Shown in pieces: positions 33,682-38,514 of a DNA stretch of 38,514 nucleotides; within the stretch, counting starts at the first letter, position 1, and each line of letters opens with the position of its first letter. The DNA is taken from contig JAPLDR010000097.1 in the NCBI GenBank assembly GCA_026391655.1, positions 3,661 to 42,174 of the forward strand, read 5' to 3'. A program made the position numbers and the translations under genes. The notes beneath the pieces were generated by a model. The model saw nothing but the letters and a program-made list of their open reading frames with translations. It did not search any database and was not told where the DNA came from. Source of the stretch: Bacteroidia bacterium. GTDB taxonomy: Bacteria > Bacteroidota > Bacteroidia > Bacteroidales > Prolixibacteraceae.

Positions 33682-34019
33682 TCTGAAGTAATTTCAATAA
33701 GAAAATCCTTTAATTTTTTTGTATCATTTGAATCACCCTTTGCGGCAATTTCAATTCTTTTTTGCCACATTGCTAGCAATTCGTCGCCTTTTTGTATAAC
33801 AGGAAGTATGTCAGTAATGTTCACTTCTGTTTTCTTACAAATATCATAAATCAAATGTATAGTAGCACGTTGTCTACCCTGCTCAATATTTGCAATTGAG
33901 GCCCTTGTAAGATTGAGTGACCGTGCAAATGACTCTTGATTCATACCCTTAGCCTGTCTGATTTCTTTTATTTTCAGACCAATGGCAATATAAAGTGCGT
34001 ATTTTTCTTGCTGTGTCAT
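33669..34019 (-). CDS. XRE-family transcriptional regulator
   Basis: A 116-residue DNA-binding protein. The N-terminal helix-turn-helix IGLKIKEIRQAKGMNQESFARSLNLTRASIANIEQGRQRATIHLIYDICKKTEVNI is typical. The ATG at 34019 is preferred over one at 34076 because the promoter boxes (34035-34066) lie between them and would be inside the longer frame. The partner ImmA-like protease is translated from an overlapping frame. Autoregulation through the palindrome at 34061-34075 is inferred. Confidence 0.9.
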   Translation of the reverse strand: MTQQEKYALYIAIGLKIKEIRQAKGMNQESFARSLNLTRASIANIEQGRQRATIHLIYDICKKTEVNITDILPVIQKGDELLAMWQKRIEIAAKGDSNDTKKLKDFLIEITSECQK

Positions 34020-34034
34020 ATACTTTTTGCGATT

Positions 34035-34075
34035 CAAAGATAATACAATGCATTGAATAATGCAAATAGTTTGCA
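34035..34075 (-). promoter_or_regulatory. XRE promoter with overlapping operator
   Basis: On the minus strand TATCTTTG (34035-34042) and TTTG (34063-34066) form a -7/-33 pair at 20-bp spacing. A perfect inverted repeat TGCAAA-TAG-TTTGCA (34061-34075) covers the -33 box, and a further ATGCAT lies at 34049-34054. This is what an autoregulated repressor site would look like. Confidence 0.65.
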
Positions 34076-34127
34076 ATAATACACATATTTATTTTTTTTG
34101 TGGTATTGTACATTCGAAAATTATTAT

Positions 34128-34135
34128 TATATTTG
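34128..34135 (+). promoter_or_regulatory. -7 promoter box for the 57-residue protein gene
   Basis: TATATTTG fits TAnnTTTG and lies 35 bp before the ATG at 34170. It is about 50 bp from the XRE operator and divergent, so the XRE protein might affect both directions. Confidence 0.45.
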
Positions 34136-34169
34136 CGAATTATATTTTGAACATTTAAATTTTTTGAAG

Positions 34170-34343
34170 ATGGCAACAAATAAGCCGTATGGTGACAATC
34201 ACCGAATTGGCGCTGTGAAAGACAGAAGCCAAGTGTACAATGGGAAAATTGAGAAGTTTGTTAAAAGAGATCCAGAAACTGGCAAGTTTCTGGATGTAAA
34301 ATCTGATGGTAAACCTTTCAAGGGAGTTCGTAAGGAAAAATAA
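34170..34343 (+). CDS. Small basic conserved-looking protein of unknown function
   Basis: A 57-residue protein starting MATNKPYGDNHRIGAV and containing RSQVYN, KRDPETGKFLDVKSDGKPFKGVRKE. The upstream in-frame ATG at 34098 is rejected because the -7 box would then lie inside the frame. The pattern (N-K-P-Y-G-D, G-A-V-K-x-R-S-Q, R-D-x-x-T-G-K-F) looks like a family I have met in Bacteroidota and others without a known role. It is highly basic and could bind nucleic acid. It is followed by a terminator and then the ubiquitin-like operon. Confidence 0.65.
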   Translation: MATNKPYGDNHRIGAVKDRSQVYNGKIEKFVKRDPETGKFLDVKSDGKPFKGVRKEK

Positions 34344-34345
34344 AA

Positions 34346-34378
34346 CCAGATTGTTGAACAACCTGGCTTTAGTTTTTT
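34346..34378 (+). terminator. Imperfect terminator after the 57-residue protein gene
   Basis: CCAGATTG (34346-34353) pairs with CAACCTGG (34359-34366) with one mismatch around a short loop and is followed by CTTTAGTTTTTT. It suggests that the ubiquitin-like operon is transcribed from its own promoter in 34380-34600, where no clear boxes were found. Confidence 0.55.
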
Positions 34379-34604
34379 AAAAGTATCAAGGTTAGCATCC
34401 TTGACAATGTTTTTTTCTTGGTTGGAACAAACATACTACTTTTCAAAGACATACACAAGCCTCTGTTGTCCATTCCTTCTGGAAGTATTAATTTTTAACA
34501 TTTTTTAACGCTAGTAAGAAAAGCAGTTAGTATTGCTACGTACAATCATTTGAGGTTTTGTATTTTTTAATAATGTGTTTTTTTAACCTTTAAAAGTAGT
34601 AAAT

Positions 34605-35534
34605 ATGAAATTATTTGTTCATTTAAATAATTCTCTGCAGTTTAAAACAGCGGAGATAAATGAGGACCAAAAAGTTGGTCATTTAGTAAAGGAGTTCGTT
34701 CCCGGAATGGCACACAATCAGGATGATCTTGAAGATGTTGAAGTTTATCTTGAAAACCAGGATGATGATTTCGATAAGGGAATATCAATCCTTGAGGCTG
34801 GGATTAAGCATGGCGATCATATTTTCGTCGGAAGATGCAAGAAGATCTCTGTCAATATAAACTATGCAGGGAAAAGCTTTGCAACGAATGTTGGACCTGC
34901 AACAAGTGCTAAAAAGCTCAAAAAGCTTTCACTTAATTATTTCGGCATTGATGATGTAAGTGGCGCAGAATTATTGCTCTGGTTTAATAAAGAGCCTTTA
35001 GATCAACGTCAACTTATTGGATCTTTAACTGATTATCCTTCCTGTGGTGTCAATTTAGTCCTTGCAGCTAAAGAAGATGTTAATGGAGATTTGTCCCATG
35101 ATTTATTTCAGGATCACCTTAGTTCTCCAGAATATCAATCTGGAGAAATCGAAGGTCGATGGGGAACTATTAGTAATGAAAACAGGCCTTCATGGCCTGT
35201 TTTCTTTTTTTGGGTAATCTCATCAACAAATGAAAAATTCAATTTTAAGTTTGATCTTACAGGTTATCCTAATGCTGCCCCAACCGGAGTATTATGGGAT
35301 ATCGAAAACAATAAGGTTTTAGAACAAAGTAAAAGACCTTTAAAAACAAAAAGACAATCTCAGGTATTTAAGGTTTGGGGTAAAGAATGTAATTATTTGC
35401 CATGCGACAGATTAGCATTTGATCCTGGACATGCTGTTGGCTGGACTGTTCAGCATGCAGGTTTAATCTGGAATCCTCAAACAGACACATTTTTTAAGTA
35501 TTTAAATGAAATTTACCAAATTCTAAACCCTTAA
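34605..35534 (+). CDS. Fusion protein: two ubiquitin-like domains plus an E2-like domain
   Basis: A 309-residue cytoplasmic protein. Residues 1-79 and 81-155 read as two beta-grasp ubiquitin-like domains (MKLFVHLNNSLQFKTAEI.. ILEAGIKHGDHIFVGR; then ISVNINYAGKSFATNV.. CGVNLVLAAKE). Residues about 165-309 resemble a bacterial E2/UBC-like domain: FNFKFDLTGYPNAAPTG, the presumed catalytic Cys267 in YLPCDRLAF, a His/Trp block, and IWNPQTDTFFKYLNEIYQIL as the C-terminal helix. No diglycine is present between the Ubl and E2 parts; DVNG (to Gly161) is the only plausible processing point. It is the first gene of a tight operon with JAMM and E1-like genes. Domain calls are by motif, moderately sure. 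Confidence 0.7.
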   Translation: MKLFVHLNNSLQFKTAEINEDQKVGHLVKEFVPGMAHNQDDLEDVEVYLENQDDDFDKGISILEAGIKHGDHIFVGRCKKISVNINYAGKSFATNVGPATSAKKLKKLSLNYFGIDDVSGAELLLWFNKEPLDQRQLIGSLTDYPSCGVNLVLAAKEDVNGDLSHDLFQDHLSSPEYQSGEIEGRWGTISNENRPSWPVFFFWVISSTNEKFNFKFDLTGYPNAAPTGVLWDIENNKVLEQSKRPLKTKRQSQVFKVWGKECNYLPCDRLAFDPGHAVGWTVQHAGLIWNPQTDTFFKYLNEIYQILNP

Positions 35535-35537
35535 GAA

Positions 35538-35999
35538 ATGCAATCAATTTCAATATCAATTGGCCTTTGGTTCAAATTAATGAAGGGTCTAAGGCGAAGA
35601 GGAGCAGGTTTCACGGAAAGTGGAGGTTTTCTTTTGTGTAATCCCGGGAAAAGTAAGGTTGTCAAGATTGTTTTCTATGATCAGTTTGATAAAACGGTAT
35701 CAGAATCTGGTATAATACAGTTTAAAGGAGCTGCATCTTTCTTTGAATATTTGGCAGAAGAAAAACTTGAAGTCTTGGCTGATATCCATACCCATCCGAC
35801 TAGGAACACTCAACAAAGTGATTCTGATAAGAAACATCCAATGATCAGAACAAGAGGACATATTGCCATAATTGCACCAAATTTTGCCAAGAATTTCCTT
35901 CTTTCTCCTAAACAGTGTTCAGTATATGAATACTTAGGTCATTTTGACTGGAGGAAATTTGAAATTTCAAAGTTCCCAATACATTTAAAACTGATTTAA
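35538..35999 (+). CDS. JAMM/MPN-domain deubiquitinase-like metalloprotease
   Basis: A 153-residue single-domain zinc protease. The JAMM signature is complete: Glu27 in FTESGGFLL, His84 and His86 in DIHTHP, Ser94 and Asp97 spaced as H-x-H-x7-S-x2-D. Bacterial relatives in ubiquitin-like operons process the Ubl precursor and remove it from targets. The ATG follows the previous stop by three bases and its own stop is one base before the E1 start. A role in freeing the Ubl from the Ubl-E2 fusion is inferred. Confidence 0.88.
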   Translation: MQSISISIGLWFKLMKGLRRRGAGFTESGGFLLCNPGKSKVVKIVFYDQFDKTVSESGIIQFKGAASFFEYLAEEKLEVLADIHTHPTRNTQQSDSDKKHPMIRTRGHIAIIAPNFAKNFLLSPKQCSVYEYLGHFDWRKFEISKFPIHLKLI

Positions 36000-36000
36000 A

Positions 36001-37338
36001 ATGGAAATAAAGCATACAAATAGAGTTGCCTTTGCAATAGCCGAGAAATATGATATTGACATTGAAGAAGCGATCAACAAAATGAACGATACTTCGATAT
36101 GGATAATGGCAGACGAATCAATCACAAATTCATATTCAAAGCAAGTAGCATTTTTAACAGCCGTAAACATCGCTCACCGGGTATTTCTTGGTGGAGTTAA
36201 TTGTCTGTTACCTGCCAATACTCCAAATCTGTTAAAACTTGAATCGCAGTATTTCAATGATTTAGTTTCTCAAAATGGTGGTATCATTACTGACAAAAAT
36301 CCAAGCCGTCAAGCAATAAAAATTCTTATTGGAATTGTATGTTATGATGATCAATGCATTGAATCTGCTTCTTCTGGTTGGAGAGGAGGAGTTAATTTTA
36401 ATAATCAAGATAGAGTAGTGTTTCCAGATTCTAATAACAAAATTTCATTAGGTCCAATTGCCTCAGCATCACTTGCCTGTTACTATGCATTTTGTAAAGC
36501 ATATCAGCTAAATAGTGATGGAATTGATTTGACTATTGGCATTTCGCTTTGGAATCTTAACGCAGCCAAGGAATGGTTTAATGATGAAAATGATGGTCCT
36601 AACAATGTGTACTTACCGAGAAATATTTGGACACTTGGCTTAGGGCATTTAGGTCAGGCATATCTCTGGACTTTAGGATTAATGCCATTTAATATCCCAA
36701 ATGAAACCCTATTTCTTCTACAAGATGCAGATATTGTTGAACCAGAAAATATTGGTTCACAGGTTCTATGTTCTGAACAAAACATTGGAAGACCAAAAAC
36801 AAGGGCATGCATGATTTTTTTGGAAAATCTAAATTTCAAAACTCAAATTGTAGAAAAGCCATTCATTTGGGGTGATTCGGAGCAAGATTGGATGAAAATC
36901 TATCCATTTCTTTTGAATGGAGTTGATAATATAAAAACCCGGAAAAGTATTAATAAAGATTCTTTAAAGCTGTTTCTGGATGGAGCGACGAATGGAAAAT
37001 TTGATTTGTTTGATAGTTTCACAATGAAGAATATTTCAAACATTGAAAAAAATATCAGTATGATTTGGCCGAAAGAGGAAGAAAATGACGTAATATTTCT
37101 CAAAAATCTATACCAGAAATATGAGAAGACACATCTATGTGGAAAATTAGCCAATATTGGAATATCTACTCCCTTTGTCGGCTTATTTGGCTCAACTATA
37201 ATTATTTCTGAATTGCTACGATCTCTGAATCAAGGTATAAGATATTCCATTGTTACTTTTCAACTGAGAGACTTGAGCTCAATGGAAGCAATTGAATGTG
37301 GAGTTTACAACAAAGAATTGTTGCGATTTGCAGTATAA
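36001..37338 (+). CDS. E1/ThiF-like Ubl-activating enzyme
   Basis: A 445-residue protein whose second half is an E1-like adenylating domain: nucleotide-binding loop TLGLGHLGQAYLWTLG (Gly213, Gly215, Gly218), LLQDADIVEPENIGSQ (Asp242, Asp244, Asn250), IGRPKTRA with the conserved Lys, and LLNGVDNIKTRK with the conserved Asp. The usual Arg of N-x-x-R-Q is Ser here. A candidate thioester Cys is Cys380 in THLCGKLANIG. The first 205 residues are an N-terminal domain of the kind seen in bacterial E1-like proteins, with SSGWRGGVNF, not identified further. It closes the operon; one base separates it from the JAMM gene. Confidence 0.82.
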   Translation: MEIKHTNRVAFAIAEKYDIDIEEAINKMNDTSIWIMADESITNSYSKQVAFLTAVNIAHRVFLGGVNCLLPANTPNLLKLESQYFNDLVSQNGGIITDKNPSRQAIKILIGIVCYDDQCIESASSGWRGGVNFNNQDRVVFPDSNNKISLGPIASASLACYYAFCKAYQLNSDGIDLTIGISLWNLNAAKEWFNDENDGPNNVYLPRNIWTLGLGHLGQAYLWTLGLMPFNIPNETLFLLQDADIVEPENIGSQVLCSEQNIGRPKTRACMIFLENLNFKTQIVEKPFIWGDSEQDWMKIYPFLLNGVDNIKTRKSINKDSLKLFLDGATNGKFDLFDSFTMKNISNIEKNISMIWPKEEENDVIFLKNLYQKYEKTHLCGKLANIGISTPFVGLFGSTIIISELLRSLNQGIRYSIVTFQLRDLSSMEAIECGVYNKELLRFAV

Positions 37339-37442
37339 GAGTCAATGTTATTGGTTTATCCTCTCGATTGTAATACGGGTTAAGTTGTCGGTCGTTTGTA
37401 ACTATAAACCTAAAATCATAAAATAAACATTTATCGGGTATT

Positions 37443-37471
37443 GTAGAGACAAGGCATTGCCTTGTCTCTAC
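37443..37471. repeat. REP hairpin downstream of the ubiquitin-like operon
   Basis: GTAGAGACAAGGCA and TGCCTTGTCTCTAC are perfect 14-bp complements with one central base. Such hairpins are common dispersed repeats in Bacteroidota; here it may also end the operon transcript. Confidence 0.75.
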
Positions 37472-37567
37472 GGGGGTCTTTCTTCGAATATATTCCTAAT
37501 CGTCAACCCGTTTACCCTTTGTTAATCTTTAATAAACGTATGTCATCCAAAACCCAATAACCGCAAC

Positions 37568-37752
37568 CTTACCAGTCGTGAAACGCAGGTTCTGCGTTGG
37601 TCGTAAAAGGGAAAACAAACACCATTATAGCGAAAGTATTGTTTATCAGTGTCGCGACGGCAAAGAAACATCGGACCAACCTGATTCAAAAAACAGGTGC
37701 GAAAAATTCTGCCGAACTGGCTGCACTGGCCATTGAAAGCGGGGAGTTTTGA
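37568..37752 (+). pseudogene. Remnant of a LuxR-type (GerE) helix-turn-helix gene
   Basis: The first frame gives LTSRETQVLRWS, a TAA stop, then KGKQT; a shift of frame then gives IAKVLFISVATAKKHRTNL followed by IQKTGAKNSAELAALAIES and a stop at 37750-37752. Together this is the LuxR DNA-binding domain (L-T-x-R-E-x-x-V-L, I-A-x-x-L-F-I-S-x-x-T-x-K-x-H-R-x-N-L). One stop and at least one frameshift break it, and no receiver domain lies upstream. Confidence 0.75.
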
Positions 37753-37754
37753 AA

Positions 37755-37862
37755 AATTAGACAATGTGACAATTAGACAATGTGACAATTAGACAATGTG
37801 ACAATTAGACAATTAGACAATGTGACAATGAGACAATGTGACAATGAGACAATGAGACAATT
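37755..37862. repeat. Short tandem repeats of GTGACAAT/TAGACAAT units
   Basis: About 13 imperfect 8-bp units of the types TGTGACAA, TTAGACAA and TGAGACAA lie head to tail. They fade into GTGCTAAT-like units up to about 37900. No coding meaning. Confidence 0.75.
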
Positions 37863-37949
37863 CGGTAATGTGCTAATATGCTAATGGGTTAATTTGCTAA
37901 TGGAAATGGAATCAATGTTTTGTGAGAACCCAGGAAGGGTGAAATATTT

Positions 37950-38176
37950 GTAGCCCGGGGTAAGAGAACGGAGTGAACGCAACCCCGGGTAAATGATGAA
38001 AAAAAGGAATCGGCGCAACCACAAAGAAGAATTGAAATGGAGACCTTCTTTGCGCCGAGAGATCGAAACCCCTAAATGAACATTCGACAAATTGCGGATA
38101 TCATTACGCATTTCATTTCTTGATTCACCCTGGTTTTGCGGCGCAAAGAACTTTTTTTCTCTGTTTTATATTTCCG
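37950..38176. repeat. 227-bp direct repeat, copy 1
   Basis: Begins GTAGCCCGGGG and holds two hairpins: CCCGGGG...CCCCGGG over about 35 bp, and GGCGCAA...TTGCGCC over about 45 bp. The rest is a spacer ending in TTTATATTTCCG. The second copy starts 338 bp later. No coding frame is conserved between the copies. Confidence 0.85.
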
Positions 38177-38287
38177 GTTGCGCCTCTTGTTGTTTATTGC
38201 CATTTTTCTACCCACATTTTGCTCCTCCGGAGCATTTGATTCAACTAATATAAAAATTGGAATCGAATCTATGTTTTGAGATTATGG

Positions 38288-38514
38288 GTAGCCCGGGGTA
38301 AGAGAACGGAGTGAACGCAACCCCGGGTTGAATGATAAAAAAAGAGACCGGCGCAACCATAAAAGAGAATTGAATTGGAGACCTTCTTTGCGCCGAAAGA
38401 TCGAAACCCCTAAATGAACATTCGACAAATTGCGGATATCATTACGCATTTCATTTCTTGATTCACCCTGGTTTTGCGGCGCAAAGAACTTTTTTTCTCT
38501 GTTTTATATTTCCG
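38288..38514. repeat. 227-bp direct repeat, copy 2 (reaches the window end)
   Basis: Nearly identical to 37950-38176, with a few changes clustered in the first 100 bases; the last 125 bases look identical. It stops at the window edge, so its true end and any further copies are unknown. Between the copies is a small GCTCC/GGAGC palindrome (38221-38233). Confidence 0.85.

Noticed and set aside
37543-37788. 81-codon minus-strand frame near the end
   Set aside because: Antisense to the LuxR-type remnant, which has recognisable domain sequence on the plus strand.
37755-37862. Possible CRISPR array
   Set aside because: Units are only about 8 bp and adjoin each other without spacers; it is a simple tandem repeat.
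37881-38111. 76-codon minus-strand frame in the terminal repeat
   Set aside because: Lies in the 227-bp repeat and is not kept open in the second copy in a protein-like way.
37950-38514. Possible CRISPR or retron RNA
   Set aside because: Repeat length and spacing do not fit CRISPR, and no cas or reverse transcriptase gene is present.

Overview
The window reads as a chromosomal segment of a Bacteroidota bacterium, probably of the Bacteroidales/Marinilabiliales type. The evidence is: gene families typical of that phylum (a DUF6452/DUF6048 pair, a DUF2157/GDYXXLXY pair, a bacterial GH3 protein, a bifunctional FtcD), promoter -7 boxes of the form TAnnTTTG, weak Shine-Dalgarno sites, tRNA genes without an encoded CCA, and many small palindromic intergenic repeats. 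All identifications come from reading motifs and remembered family sequences; no database search was run.

Positions 1-7000 hold the 3' part of pepE, a secreted SGNH esterase of the rhamnogalacturonan-acetylesterase type with a DUF4350-like secreted partner, a GNAT protein, a membrane metallophosphoesterase, the DUF6452/DUF6048 pair and a ChaN-like protein. Positions 7000-8430 hold tRNA-Asn, an adenosine kinase gene and an odd tRNA-Asn-like mosaic on the opposite strand. Positions 8480-20560 are mixed core genes: a small envelope pair, a C1 peptidase, thpR, the DUF2157/GDYXXLXY pair, tyrS, a hicAB toxin-antitoxin pair, a secreted class I amidotransferase-like protein, cvpA, a GH3 protein and a deoxynucleoside kinase. 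The tyrS gene lacks about 18 conserved active-site residues.

Positions 20858-27485 form the histidine-utilisation cluster hutH-hutU-hutI-ftcD, which takes histidine to glutamate and passes the formimino group to tetrahydrofolate. Positions 27862-30666 carry mtnA, a class II aldolase gene and mtnP. This is a short 5'-methylthioadenosine salvage set that looks more like the DHAP shunt than the full methionine salvage pathway.

From the tRNA(CAT) at 30739 onward the window becomes accessory DNA: AT-rich, with a MITE-like palindrome, two copies of a REP-type repeat and small orphan genes. An XRE/ImmA regulator-protease pair follows, divergent from a 57-residue protein gene. The main item is a tight three-gene operon at 34605-37338 that encodes a ubiquitin-like conjugation system: two ubiquitin-like domains fused to an E2-like domain, a JAMM deubiquitinase-like protease and an E1-like adenylating enzyme. 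The order matches that of Bil-type antiphage systems, but the ubiquitin-like and E2 parts are one polypeptide. The last 1.2 kb contains a decayed LuxR-type gene, a REP hairpin, short tandem repeats and two direct copies of a 227-bp repeat.
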